Below the pieces are notes generated by a model. It did not search any database, was not told the DNA's origin, and saw only the letters and a program-made list of their open reading frames with translations. From positions 512,454 through 576,453 of the forward strand of contig NZ_CANMRN010000002.1 in the NCBI RefSeq assembly GCF_947500265.1: a DNA stretch of 64,000 bases, given 5' to 3'. Both the position numbers and the translations under genes were made by a program. How positions within the stretch are numbered: position 1 is the stretch's first letter; each line of letters begins with the position of its first letter. This document shows positions 38,053-48,455 of the stretch, piece after piece. The stretch is from an uncultured Psychrobacter sp. (GTDB taxonomy: Bacteria; Pseudomonadota; Gammaproteobacteria; Pseudomonadales; Moraxellaceae).

Positions 38053-39456
38053 ATGCCTACCCCGACGCCCAATCAGGAACGAACTGCCATGCTGTCAGGA
38101 GATTATAACTCGGCCGAATATAGTGCCGAATATAAGCTTCTGTATCTGCAGGGTCTGGTTGCTGATAAAGCCTACGAGGCCATTACAGAGTTTTTAGAAA
38201 AGCAGTCCGAATATGAGATTGCCAACCTACTAGAGTCCTTCCCGACTCAAAACCGTCTGTTGATTTGGGCGCAGGTGCCAGAGCACATTAAAGGTGAAGT
38301 GCTTGCCGAGCTAGATGTCGATACACGCCAGCCATTAATGGAGAATATTTCTTCTCAAGAAATATCCTTGTTTACCCAAGACCTTGATGCTCAAGACATC
38401 TCTGAGATTTTGGACACTGTCACTGAGAGCGTACGCACCTCAGTCATGGCAACGCTGGACGAAGAGACCCGAGTCCAAGTCAATAAGCTTGATACCTATG
38501 CTGACTGGGAAGTTGGTAGCTATATGGATCCTGATATTATTCAGATAAGGGATGATATCTGTTTGGCGGATGTGCAAGAGTGGCTGCGTGAAAATGACGA
38601 CCTGCTAGATGACGAGAGCCAAGAGCTGCTCGTTGTCGATCAAAGCCAGCAATTACTGGGACTACTGAGTCTAGTAGATTTAATTAAGCATAAACAAAAC
38701 ATCTTGGTCTCGGAGCTGATTGATACTGCTATTACGATTAATGATCGCTTGGATATTCAAGATGCTGCCGCGATTTTTCGTTCAGAAGACATCCGTTTTG
38801 CGCCCGTCATCAATAGCCATGGCGAGCTGGTTGGTCAACTAAACGGTGAAGACATCATGGAGATTATCCAAGATGATGTCGACAGCACCATGAAAAACCT
38901 CGCTGGTGTTAGCCAAGATGAAGAGCTGTTTGCTCCTATCCTCACCAGTGCTAAAAGCCGTAGCGTCTGGCTAGGTATCAATTTATGTACCGCCCTTTTA
39001 GCCGCAGCTGTGATTGGACAGTTTGAAGAAGTACTAGCACAAGTTGTGGCATTAGCGATATTGATGCCAGTGGTCGCCAGTATGGGCGGTATTGCTGGCT
39101 CGCAAACGCTGACGGTTGTTATCCGCGGGATGGCGATGGGCCAAATCGGTGGTTCTAACCGTGTCTGGCTGTTGAATAAAGAGCTGTGGGTAGGTGCGAT
39201 AAACGGTATCATCTGGGCGATAATTATGGCGTTTATTGCTCAGTTATGGTTTCATGATATTAAGATCAGTGCCGTCATCGGTTTTGCCATTGCGATCAAC
39301 ATGACTGCGGCTAATGTCTCGGGGATCAGCATACCGCTGATGCTAAAACGAATGAATATCGACCCTGCTCTATCTGCATCGGTTATCCTAACGACCGTCA
39401 CGGATATCGTCGGCTTTATGTCGTTTTTGGGATTGGCTAGCGTATTGATACTCTAG
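38053..39456 (+). CDS. mgtE: Magnesium transporter MgtE
   Basis: A 467-residue MgtE-type Mg2+ channel. The order is an N-terminal superhelical domain (residues 20-150, with repeated LL(E/D) segments), tandem CBS domains (about 160-285, VGSYMDPDI and then FAPVINSHGELVGQL), a connecting helix, and five transmembrane helices containing LAILMPVVASMGGIAGSQT and NMTAANVSGISIPL. CBS and N domains sense cytoplasmic Mg2+ and gate the pore. It is monocistronic, with an 8-bp tandem repeat just after the stop. Confidence 0.93.
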   Translation: MPTPTPNQERTAMLSGDYNSAEYSAEYKLLYLQGLVADKAYEAITEFLEKQSEYEIANLLESFPTQNRLLIWAQVPEHIKGEVLAELDVDTRQPLMENISSQEISLFTQDLDAQDISEILDTVTESVRTSVMATLDEETRVQVNKLDTYADWEVGSYMDPDIIQIRDDICLADVQEWLRENDDLLDDESQELLVVDQSQQLLGLLSLVDLIKHKQNILVSELIDTAITINDRLDIQDAAAIFRSEDIRFAPVINSHGELVGQLNGEDIMEIIQDDVDSTMKNLAGVSQDEELFAPILTSAKSRSVWLGINLCTALLAAAVIGQFEEVLAQVVALAILMPVVASMGGIAGSQTLTVVIRGMAMGQIGGSNRVWLLNKELWVGAINGIIWAIIMAFIAQLWFHDIKISAVIGFAIAINMTAANVSGISIPLMLKRMNIDPALSASVILTTVTDIVGFMSFLGLASVLIL

Positions 39457-39460
39457 TTGA

Positions 39461-39516
39461 TTGCTGAATTGCTGAATTGCTGAATTGCTGAATTGCTGAA
39501 TTGCTGAATTGCTGAA
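39461..39516. repeat. 8-bp tandem repeat, seven perfect copies
   Basis: Seven uninterrupted copies of TTGCTGAA begin five bases after the mgtE stop codon, followed by ATAATCAATGA. There are no spacers, so this is a simple sequence repeat and not CRISPR. Such tracts are prone to slipped-strand length change. Confidence 0.97.
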
Positions 39517-39650
39517 TAATCAATGACTCAATCCAAATATAGAATTGTTATTTGTATAAAAATTTCGAATAAGATTTATTTAGACCTTAGTTCAAGGCCT
39601 TAGTTTTAAATCATAATTTAAAAACCATCAAATCGTTAAGTGAGTGTGTT

Positions 39651-40115
39651 ATGCAAGCTGTACAAGTTAAAGTGGTAAACCCTAAAATTACTGAAGACGA
39701 AGCATTTTCTCTACCAACTCGTGCCACCGATGGCAGTGCAGGTATTGACTTGCGTGCTTGTATTGACGAGCCATTAACGATTAAAGCAGGTGAAACCCAT
39801 TTAATTGGTACAGGTCTTGCCGTTTATATTCAAGATCCTAATTATGCAGGTATGATTTTACCGCGTTCAGGTCTTGGTCATAAGCACGGTATCGTCTTGG
39901 GTAACTTGGTTGGACTAATTGATGCCGACTATCAGGGCGAGCTGATGGTTAGTATTTGGAACCGCAGTAGCGACGACTTTGTTCTTAATCCAGCTGAGCG
40001 TATGGCACAGTACATCGTGGTACCTGTTGCGCGTCCTGAGTTTGAAGTGGTTGCAGAATTCAGTGATGAAAGCGTACGCGGTGCAGGCGGGTTTGGACAC
40101 TCAGGTCGTCAATAA
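39651..40115 (+). CDS. dut: Deoxyuridine 5'-triphosphate nucleotidohydrolase
   Basis: A 154-residue trimeric dUTPase that hydrolyses dUTP to dUMP and PPi, keeping uracil out of DNA. All five motifs can be seen: GSAGIDLRA (I), PRSGLG (II), [11 protein letters not shown] (III), ERMAQYIV (IV) and [10 protein letters not shown] (V). It starts the dut-algC-argB order also known from Pseudomonas. Confidence 0.97.
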   Translation: MQAVQVKVVNPKITEDEAFSLPTRATDGSAGIDLRACIDEPLTIKAGETHLIGTGLAVYIQDPNYAGMILPRSGLGHKHGIVLGNLVGLIDADYQGELMVSIWNRSSDDFVLNPAERMAQYIVVPVARPEFEVVAEFSDESVRGAGGFGHSGRQ

Positions 40116-40161
40116 TAGCTATTTTGACGGTCAATTCTGCTAGTAATTTTTAGATAGCCTT

Positions 40162-40194
40162 CAAGGTTTTGCTTAAGCTATATATAAAACCTTG
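40162..40194 (+). terminator. Possible terminator/attenuator hairpin after dut
   Basis: Arms CAAGGTTTT (40162-40170) and AAAACCTTG (40186-40194) with outer ATAGC/GCTAT pairing. No perfect T tract follows (CGCTATTTATTTTTATTT), so it may be a weak terminator or attenuator before algC. Confidence 0.4.
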
Positions 40195-40251
40195 CGCTAT
40201 TTATTTTTATTTACCATTGAACATCTATCACGGTTATAAGGAGAATAAGCA

Positions 40252-42045
40252 ATGCCACCTTTTGCGGCGCAGCAATCCTTATTCCGTGCTTATGATATTC
40301 GTGGTACCAACCAGTATTTTACTAGCAGTTTTATACAAGCGCTAGGCGATGCTTTTGCTGTTCTCTACAATGCGCAGAACGGCCAACCGACTCAAAACAT
40401 CAATGCTAGTACCTCTGTTGATACTAAGCAAAATGTTGTCGTTGTTGGTTATGACATGCGCATTGGCAGTGAAGCCATTGCACTTATGCTCTCTACTGTA
40501 CTAGCTCAGCAGGGTTTACGCGTAATCCAATTAGGTCTGGTTACCACGCCGATGATGGCATTTTGGGCAGCGCAATATCAAGGCCATGGCATAGTCGTAA
40601 CAGCGAGCCATTCCGCTAAAGACATATTAGGTATCAAATGGTTGGTGAATAACAAATCCCCTAGTAGCTCAGAGATACAGACGCTTTATCATCAGCTAAC
40701 CGCTCATCATAGTTGTCACGCTTATCCCGATAATCAAGCTAACAATCCTATCTTGCATTCAGAAAACATTGATAATAACTACGACTCAAAATTACCAATT
40801 GATTTGCTTGAGCAACTACCTACTCATCAAGTAGCAAACGTTTATATTGATGCTATTGAGCAGGTATTTGAACAATTATTTCAGCACAATCACTCGGCAA
40901 CTAAAGCCAATCAGAAAAACGCTTATAAACTTGATTTAGTCATAGTTATTGACTGTATGCATGGCGCAACTGGGAGCATCGCTCAACGCTTGTTTGAACG
41001 TTTTTGCCAGCATGTCATTTTTCTCAATGATACACCAGATGGCAATTTCCCCCTTGGTAATCCAGACCCTACCGAACCAAACCGCCTAAACGAATTGCAA
41101 CGAGCCGTTGTTTTGCACGCAGCAGATATAGGCTTGGCGTTTGATGGCGATGGCGATCGTTTAATGATCGTTGATAACAACGGCAAGATAGTTACGCCCG
41201 ATCATTTGCTCTATCTATTGGCACGTATTGCTATTACTGAGCACCCTAACTCCCTGAGCAACTCTTTATTAGCATCTGAAGTTCTTTTCGATATTAAATG
41301 TGCTCATCATTTACCAAGACTGTTATCTGAGCTTGGTACTACACCTGTAATTAGCAAAACTGGCAGCAGCTTTATGCGCCAGCAGGTACAGCATCCTGAC
41401 AATCAGATTGTCTTTGCTGGTGAATTATCAGGGCATTTTATTTTCAATGACAGCCGCTTTATTCCCTACGATGATGCGATGTATGCTGCATTACGGTTGC
41501 TGCATTGGCTTGACCAAACTCATAATGATATTAATGATAAAAAACCGCTAGCAGATATCATCCAAAGCTTGCCCACTATAGTCAGTACTGCTGACCATTA
41601 TTTGCCAATGCCGCAAACGGCTACTACCGACTGCTCACTCGTAGAGCAATTAACGAGATTTTGTCATTACTTGCAGTATCTAGTAGATATGTCTGCTCAT
41701 ACTGACTCTTCATCTAGTCAGCAGTTAAAAGATACTTGCCTGCCCGCCACAACATGCAAGTCATCAGTGTGTACTTGCGCTACTGCGAAGGCGCAAATAG
41801 CATTAAAAAAGACGCATGAATTATTACCTGTAGGAACCAAGCTGAGCTGTATCGATGGTGTGCGTTTAGACTTTGCGCATGGCTTTGGCGTACTGCGTCA
41901 ATCAAATACCAGTAATAGCCTGACCGCGCGCTTTGCAGGTGACAGTGTAGATGACCTAAAAGATATTCAGGCGACATTTTCCGCTTTATGCCGACCATTT
42001 AACGCAGCGCTAGCAGAAGAGATTCTTGCTATTCCTGCGGAGTAG
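40252..42045 (+). CDS. algC: Phosphomannomutase/phosphoglucomutase with altered serine loop
   Basis: A 597-residue alpha-D-phosphohexomutase that interconverts hexose 1- and 6-phosphates for LPS and exopolysaccharide precursors. Features are FRAYDIRGT at the start, the catalytic Ser119 loop TASHSAKDILGIK (usually TASHNP), the metal motif FDGDGDR, the sugar loop GELSGHF and the phosphate-binding end SNTSNSLTARFAG. It is about 130 residues longer than Pseudomonas AlgC (463), due to a His/Asn-rich insert at about 150-190 and a Ser/Cys-rich insert at about 480-513 (CKSSVCTCATAK). AAGGAG at eight bases supports the ATG. Confidence 0.9.
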   Translation: MPPFAAQQSLFRAYDIRGTNQYFTSSFIQALGDAFAVLYNAQNGQPTQNINASTSVDTKQNVVVVGYDMRIGSEAIALMLSTVLAQQGLRVIQLGLVTTPMMAFWAAQYQGHGIVVTASHSAKDILGIKWLVNNKSPSSSEIQTLYHQLTAHHSCHAYPDNQANNPILHSENIDNNYDSKLPIDLLEQLPTHQVANVYIDAIEQVFEQLFQHNHSATKANQKNAYKLDLVIVIDCMHGATGSIAQRLFERFCQHVIFLNDTPDGNFPLGNPDPTEPNRLNELQRAVVLHAADIGLAFDGDGDRLMIVDNNGKIVTPDHLLYLLARIAITEHPNSLSNSLLASEVLFDIKCAHHLPRLLSELGTTPVISKTGSSFMRQQVQHPDNQIVFAGELSGHFIFNDSRFIPYDDAMYAALRLLHWLDQTHNDINDKKPLADIIQSLPTIVSTADHYLPMPQTATTDCSLVEQLTRFCHYLQYLVDMSAHTDSSSSQQLKDTCLPATTCKSSVCTCATAKAQIALKKTHELLPVGTKLSCIDGVRLDFAHGFGVLRQSNTSNSLTARFAGDSVDDLKDIQATFSALCRPFNAALAEEILAIPAE

Positions 42046-42115
42046 CCTCACAAAACATATATCACTGTCTCATTAGACATAGTAGAAAAACAACCAATTT
42101 AAAACCGGCCCTTAG

Positions 42116-43036
<921 letters not shown>

Positions 43037-43061
43037 CAACATGTAGCAATGTTAACTATAG

Positions 43062-43097
43062 AAAAGCCCGAGTTAATATAAATGCTCGGGCTTTTTT
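43062..43097 (+). terminator. Terminator after argB
   Basis: Arms AAAAGCCCGAG (43062-43072) and CTCGGGCTTTTTT (43085-43097) with a 12-base loop and T tract. It is placed between the convergent argB and ArsC-like genes and could serve both. Confidence 0.9.
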
Positions 43098-43135
43098 GTG
43101 CAGTTTTATATTTAAAATATCAGCCTAGCTCAATT

Positions 43136-43507
43136 TTACGAAAAAACTTTATCAAACTCAGATTCATCGAAGCCGCATAGTAGTACTGCTTGATCTTTAT
43201 CTGCCGACTGACCTTCTACAATCGGACGTTTAATCATACTAGTATTTTCCACGAGTAAATCTATCGCGCTGTCTACACTAGCATCAGCTGCGTGCTTTTG
43301 ACTGTCGTCTAGCTTGCGCCATGTCGTACCACGCTTATTCAGCACTTTTTCGATACCTAGCTCATTTACCCAGCGCTGTACCGTTTCTTTATCGATACCT
43401 TGTTTTTTATAATCGTGAAAATCGTAGCTGACATCTAGATCGTTTAGCTTAGTGAACGCTTTTTTCATCGTGCTACAAGACTTGATACCGTAAATGGTGA
43501 TGATCAT
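43136..43507 (-). CDS. ArsC/Spx-family YffB-like reductase
   Basis: A 123-residue thioredoxin-fold protein of the ArsC/YffB branch. The N-terminal strand-turn YGIKSCSTMKKAF carries one conserved Cys, without the second Cys of glutaredoxins. LNKRGTTWRKL and MIKRPIVEG are family segments. E. coli YffB is similar in size (118), and its substrate is not settled. True arsenate reduction is unlikely, as there are no ars neighbours. The ATG follows GAGGAT at six bases. It is divergent from leuS. Confidence 0.85.
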   Translation of the reverse strand: MIITIYGIKSCSTMKKAFTKLNDLDVSYDFHDYKKQGIDKETVQRWVNELGIEKVLNKRGTTWRKLDDSQKHAADASVDSAIDLLVENTSMIKRPIVEGQSADKDQAVLLCGFDESEFDKVFS

Positions 43508-43675
43508 GATAAATCCTCATAAATATTCATTAATTTGTCTATTATACCTAAGGCTGACTGGATATAGAGAATGCATTACTTTTAATCGTCAAACCTAGTA
43601 AGCAACTGCATCATATCGTCGCAATTTTCGCCAAATTACGCTATGCTATGGCATTGTCAAATTCCACCTATTTTG

Positions 43676-43720
43676 ATCAGTATTAAACAAATCCGTATTA
43701 AATAAATCAGTATCAACCAA
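43676..43720. repeat. Three tandem 15-bp units before leuS
   Basis: ATCAGTATTAAACAA, ATCCGTATTAAATAA and ATCAGTATCAACCAA follow one another exactly and end 13 bases before the leuS start codon, so they would lie in its leader or overlap its promoter. Confidence 0.85.
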
Positions 43721-43733
43721 TTTCGAGCCGACT

Positions 43734-46421
43734 ATGAGCAACGCCGTGACAGCAGACCAAGCAGAAAACAATTATTATAACCCACAAGCGATAGAAGCCG
43801 CGCAGCAGACCAAATGGGCAACTGACAAGCGCTTTGAAGTAAGTAACGATCCAAGCGACAAGCCAAGTCGTTACATGCTATCGATGTTTCCTTATCCAAG
43901 TGGCAAGCTGCATATGGGCCACGTACGTAACTATACGATTTCTGACGTATTAAGCCGTTATTATCGCCTAAAAGGCTATGAAGTCATGCAGCCAATGGGC
44001 TGGGATGGTTTTGGCTTGCCAGCAGAAAACGCAGCAATTGCTAACCAGACTCCACCCGCTGCATGGACATTTGCCAATATTGACAGCATGCGCGCGCAGC
44101 TTAAATTGCTAGGCCTGTCTATTGACTGGTCACGTGAATTTGCCACTTGTAGCCCTGAGTATTATCAGTGGGAGCAGTGGTTATTTTTGCAATTGTACAA
44201 AAAAGGCTTGGTCTACAAAAAACTGTCGACGGTCAACTGGGATCCTGTTGATAACACCGTCTTAGCAAACGAGCAAGTCATCGATGGCAAAGGCTGGCGT
44301 AGTGGTGCTGCGGTCGAAAAACGTGACATCCCAATGTATTACTTCAACATCACTGACTATGCTGATGAGCTATTAGATGATTTGGATCAGCTAGAAGGTC
44401 ACTGGCCCTCTGAAGTCCTGACTATGCAGCGTAACTGGATTGGTCGCAGTGCTGGTATGGAAGTGCATTTCCCTTATGAGCTTGCTGGTGAAGAAAACAC
44501 CTTAGATGTGTTTACCACTCGTCCTGATACGTTGATGGGTGTGACTTATGTCGCTGTTGCCGCAGAGCATCCACTTGCACAGTACGCCTCTGAGCAAGAT
44601 GACGCAATCGCTCAATTCTGTGCGCTTTGTAAAAAAGGTTCAGTAGCTGAAGCAGATTTGGCCAAAGCTGAAAAAATCGGTATGGATACAGGCCTCACTG
44701 TGACACATCCTTTGACTGGTGAAGAAGTGCCAGTTTGGGTTGCCAACTACGTACTGATGAGCTATGGCTCAGGCGCAGTCATGGCAGTACCTGCTCACGA
44801 TGAGCGTGATTATGAGTTTGCGGTTAAGTACGACCTACCGATCAAGCAAGTTATCAATGTGCCTGAGGGCTATTTTGATGAACTAAAAGCAGATGCCAAA
44901 GCGAACGATAGTGAAGTCAATCTTGCTTATACCGAGCGCAATACCTTGGTTAATTCAGGTGAGTTTGACGGTTTAGACTTTGAGCAAGCATTTGAAGCCA
45001 TGCTAGCCAAACTTGAGCCAAAAGAGCTGGCTAAGAAAAAGATCCAATATCGCCTACGTGATTGGGGTGTCTCTCGCCAGCGTTATTGGGGCTGCCCTAT
45101 CCCAATGATCAACTGTGAGCATTGTGGTACGGTGCCTGTTGAAGAGCAAGACTTACCAGTTGTGTTGCCAACCGACGTCGTACCTGATGGTCGCGGTAAC
45201 CCACTCAAGAACATCCCAGAATTTGTCAATACCACTTGTCCTAAATGTGGCAACCCTGCTGAGCGCGAAACCGATACCTTTGACACATTCGTAGAGTCAA
45301 GCTGGTACTATGCACGTTTTGCTAGTCCAAATGATGCGCAAAACATGGTCAACAAGTCTGCGGCCAATAAATGGTTGCCGGTCGATCAATACGTTGGCGG
45401 TGTCGAGCATGCGGTGATGCATCTGTTGTATGCGCGTTTCTTCCACAAGCTGATGCGCGACGAAAATTTAGTCACAGGTGATGAGCCATTTGCCAATCTA
45501 ATGACCCAAGGCATGGTGCTTGCTGGTACGTTCTACCGCGTCAATGCAGATGGTAGTACAACCTACTATTTTGCAGAAGATATTGATATTGACTTCAACG
45601 AACGCGGTCAACCAATCAAAGCTATCTTAAAATCTGACGGCCAGCCAGTCACGATTGGCAAAATTGAAAAAATGTCTAAATCAAAAAACAATGGCGTAGA
45701 CCCGCAGCTAACCATTGATAAATATGGTGCTGATACGGTTCGTCTATATACGCTATTTACTGCGCCTGCGGATCAAACGCTTGAGTGGTCAGATGACGCG
45801 CTAAAAGGCCCTTATAACTTTGTGAAAAAAGTATGGCGCATTGCTACCGACCATATGCAAGCGCTAACAGTCGCCAATATCAGCATTGATACGCTTAACG
45901 GTGCTACCTTGAACACAGACGGTCTAAGCAAAGAAGCCAAAAACTTACGTCGTAAAACGCACGAAACGATTGCTAAGATTGACAGTGACTTGGGTGATCG
46001 TCTGGCATTGAACACGCCAGTATCAAGCCTAATGGAACTTGCTAATGAGCTGACTGGCTTTAACGCTAGTAATGAGCAAGAGCTACACGTCAAACACGAA
46101 GCATTGACCAATCTGCTAATTATGCTATCTGTATACGCGCCGCACGTTGGCGAGCATCTGCTTGAGCAGTTGGGTCTTGACACCTTGACCTTAGACTACC
46201 CAACCGTGGATGAAAGTGCACTGGTACAGGACATGATCACCATGGTGGTACAGGTCAATGGTAAGATGCGTGGTAAGATGGATGTCGCACCAAACAGCGA
46301 TCCTGAGCAGCTAAAAGAGCAAGCTCGTACTATGGAAAGTGTGGCAAAATTCATCACTGGCGAGATCAAAAAAGAAATCGTCGTTCCTAACAAACTGGTT
46401 AACATCGTGGTTGTAGGCTGA
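43734..46421 (+). CDS. leuS: Leucyl-tRNA synthetase
   Basis: An 895-residue class I aminoacyl-tRNA synthetase. The HIGH-type motif is PYPSGKLHMGHVRNY and the signature lysine motif is KMSKSKNNG. The CP1 editing domain has TTRPDTLMGVTYVA, and a zinc-knuckle stretch has CEHCG ... CPKCGNPAERETDTFDTFVESSWYY. The C-terminal VQVNGKMRGKM is typical of bacterial LeuRS. It is followed by lptE and holA, the widespread gammaproteobacterial order. Confidence 0.97.
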   Translation: MSNAVTADQAENNYYNPQAIEAAQQTKWATDKRFEVSNDPSDKPSRYMLSMFPYPSGKLHMGHVRNYTISDVLSRYYRLKGYEVMQPMGWDGFGLPAENAAIANQTPPAAWTFANIDSMRAQLKLLGLSIDWSREFATCSPEYYQWEQWLFLQLYKKGLVYKKLSTVNWDPVDNTVLANEQVIDGKGWRSGAAVEKRDIPMYYFNITDYADELLDDLDQLEGHWPSEVLTMQRNWIGRSAGMEVHFPYELAGEENTLDVFTTRPDTLMGVTYVAVAAEHPLAQYASEQDDAIAQFCALCKKGSVAEADLAKAEKIGMDTGLTVTHPLTGEEVPVWVANYVLMSYGSGAVMAVPAHDERDYEFAVKYDLPIKQVINVPEGYFDELKADAKANDSEVNLAYTERNTLVNSGEFDGLDFEQAFEAMLAKLEPKELAKKKIQYRLRDWGVSRQRYWGCPIPMINCEHCGTVPVEEQDLPVVLPTDVVPDGRGNPLKNIPEFVNTTCPKCGNPAERETDTFDTFVESSWYYARFASPNDAQNMVNKSAANKWLPVDQYVGGVEHAVMHLLYARFFHKLMRDENLVTGDEPFANLMTQGMVLAGTFYRVNADGSTTYYFAEDIDIDFNERGQPIKAILKSDGQPVTIGKIEKMSKSKNNGVDPQLTIDKYGADTVRLYTLFTAPADQTLEWSDDALKGPYNFVKKVWRIATDHMQALTVANISIDTLNGATLNTDGLSKEAKNLRRKTHETIAKIDSDLGDRLALNTPVSSLMELANELTGFNASNEQELHVKHEALTNLLIMLSVYAPHVGEHLLEQLGLDTLTLDYPTVDESALVQDMITMVVQVNGKMRGKMDVAPNSDPEQLKEQARTMESVAKFITGEIKKEIVVPNKLVNIVVVG

Positions 46422-46487
46422 GGTATCTTGAGCTAAGTATTTTGGGCTTAGTGCTCTAAGCCTTCTTATCATATGAGGATAGCGTTT

Positions 46488-47204
46488 ATGTCATACAAGC
46501 ATCGAGCTGAGCAGGCGCAACCAGAATCAAGCGCACACAGCCTAGCTAACAAAAAGTCTCAAGGCCAAAAGCTCGGAGCAGTCTTACTTGCTACGCTGCC
46601 AATGTTCGCCGTGGTAGGTGCAGCCGCTGCTCTTAGCGGCTGTGGCTTTCAGCTGCGTGGCTACGACTCAGCGATGCTGCTTGACGTCGAAAAAACCGCG
46701 GTCATTATCGAAGACAATCGCACCTCCTTCCCGCTGAAACTACCATTGACGCGTCGCCTAAAGACGTTAGGTGTCGATGTTATTAGTAATATGAGCTCAG
46801 AAGAAGTTGCCCGCAATAACCAACAAGCAGGGGCTGAGTCTATTGCCGCTATCGACATTCGTAATGTACGTTTTAAGCGTTACGAATTGGTTGGCGTATT
46901 AACAGAGATTCGCTTGGTACTATCAGCAGATGTCAGCTATCAAACGATGGAAAATGGTAAGCCTGTAACACTGAGCAACCCCATTCAAGTCGAGCGAAGC
47001 TACCAGTACAACGAAGCATCTGTTAGTACTGACGATCAGCAAGGCGATCAGACTCGTGATTGGCTCTATGATACTTTAGCTCGCCGTATCACTGACCAAT
47101 ATGTCGCAATCTCGCTTCCAAAGGTCGCACCTGCTGCCAAGCAGTCTGTGCAAATGAATAAAGGTGTGACACCAACCGTTGTCGTCGTACCACAACCAGA
47201 ATAG
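46488..47204 (+). CDS. lptE: LPS-assembly lipoprotein LptE
   Basis: An outer-membrane lipoprotein that plugs the LptD barrel and guides LPS insertion. The lipobox LSGC precedes GFQLRGYD, the characteristic start of mature LptE (C-G-F-x-L-R-G). The start at 46488 (MSYKH) is preferred over the ATG at 46473 because GAGGAT lies eight to nine bases upstream of it. The region before the signal helix is unusually long (about 30 residues, Gln/Ser/Lys-rich). It is 66 bp after leuS. Confidence 0.92.
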   Translation: MSYKHRAEQAQPESSAHSLANKKSQGQKLGAVLLATLPMFAVVGAAAALSGCGFQLRGYDSAMLLDVEKTAVIIEDNRTSFPLKLPLTRRLKTLGVDVISNMSSEEVARNNQQAGAESIAAIDIRNVRFKRYELVGVLTEIRLVLSADVSYQTMENGKPVTLSNPIQVERSYQYNEASVSTDDQQGDQTRDWLYDTLARRITDQYVAISLPKVAPAAKQSVQMNKGVTPTVVVVPQPE

Positions 47205-47363
47205 TTAGTCGTTCTTATTATCAAACGATACTGTTTCTAGAAATATGAGTAGCAAACTAAGCAAGGGCATGTACTACTTCAAGTAGACTAAGCTGGCTTG
47301 ACACTGCTGATCATATTTTTAGAACTGGTATTACCTGCTCATCAACCTGTGTAACACCACGCT

Positions 47364-48455
47364 ATGCAAGATACTTTCATAAAAGCCTACCCCAAACTGC
47401 TGCAGCCTTCCGTTGCGGTAGCGGGTTTGTGGCTGGCGCACGGTGACGAGCCACTGCTGAGTCAATGGTTGATAGATGCGCTACGTCCACACTGGCGCGC
47501 GCAGAATTACGCAATCAAACGTATAGAGCTGATTTCCGTCAAGAGCTGGCAAGAAGTACTGTCAGAGCTTGGCAGTCAGTCTTTATTTGATGATGCCAGT
47601 GCCTTAATCGTGACGGGTAATCATAAACCTGACAAAGCAGTTATCGCCGAGCTGGAACGTTTTGCGGTCGAGGCACAAGCTGGCACACATGGTCATAGTG
47701 TATTGTGGCTTACACCTAAGCAAGACAAACGCAGCCAGAGCAGCAAATGGTTTGCTCCTTTTGCGCAGTATGGCAATGTCATTGATTGCAATTTATACAA
47801 TGAGCAGCAGCGCCAACAGCTACTACAAATACAAGCTCAGAAGTTTGGCTTACGATTGTCTCAAGAGGCGTGGCAGCTACTCATGTCACACACTGAGCAT
47901 CATTTGCTAAGTGCTTATCAAACCCTATGGCGACTGTCCTATTTGTTTGCACCGCAGCTAGTTGCTAATGACAGTACTAGTGCTACTGACAATATCACCG
48001 ACCAATCTAATAGCTTTTCACAACCTGTGAATAATGTGGCATTGGATATTGCAGACCTACAAGCAGCGTTGGTCAGCGACGCGCAGTTTAGTGTGTTTGA
48101 TTTGTCTGATGCGATGCTCGCGGGTAATAGTACGCAGGTCGCCAAAATTATGTTTCAGCTAAAGTCGACCGATGAGCCCACTACTTTAGTGTTATGGGCT
48201 ATTAGCAAAGACATGCGTCAAATCATTCAACTTATGGACGGTCAAGACCCTCAAGCATTAGGCATTTGGCGTAGCAAGCAAGGGTTATACCAACAAGCTT
48301 GCCGTCGTCAGTCAAAAACGCACACGGCCGAATGGCCTGCCCTGCTTTACCGCTGTGACCAAGCTATCAAAGGACTTGTCCGTCAACCAGCATGGGAGCT
48401 ATTACTACAAGCCGCATTAGAGCTTGCAGGTAAGCGTTTATTCGCTATGCGCTAA
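47364..48455 (+). CDS. holA: DNA polymerase III subunit delta
   Basis: A 363-residue clamp-loader delta subunit that opens the sliding clamp. The N-terminal part reads VAGLWLAHGDEPLLSQWLIDALR, then SQSLFDDASALIVTGNHKPDKAV and SVLWLTPKQDKRSQSSKWF, all typical of HolA. The C-terminal helical collar includes VFDLSDAMLAGN and WAISKDMRQIIQL. A Ser/Thr/Asn-rich loop (about 205-225) is inserted relative to E. coli HolA (343). Confidence 0.93.
   Translation: MQDTFIKAYPKLLQPSVAVAGLWLAHGDEPLLSQWLIDALRPHWRAQNYAIKRIELISVKSWQEVLSELGSQSLFDDASALIVTGNHKPDKAVIAELERFAVEAQAGTHGHSVLWLTPKQDKRSQSSKWFAPFAQYGNVIDCNLYNEQQRQQLLQIQAQKFGLRLSQEAWQLLMSHTEHHLLSAYQTLWRLSYLFAPQLVANDSTSATDNITDQSNSFSQPVNNVALDIADLQAALVSDAQFSVFDLSDAMLAGNSTQVAKIMFQLKSTDEPTTLVLWAISKDMRQIIQLMDGQDPQALGIWRSKQGLYQQACRRQSKTHTAEWPALLYRCDQAIKGLVRQPAWELLLQAALELAGKRLFAMR

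Noticed and set aside
38835..39212. Minus-strand 125-residue frame opposite mgtE
   Set aside because: Mirrors the transmembrane region of MgtE, with no independent support.
39461..39516. CRISPR array after mgtE
   Set aside because: Repeats are eight bases long with no spacers and no cas genes nearby; it is a simple tandem repeat.
43136..43507. True arsenate reductase
   Set aside because: The protein fits the YffB branch, and no arsenic resistance genes are nearby.
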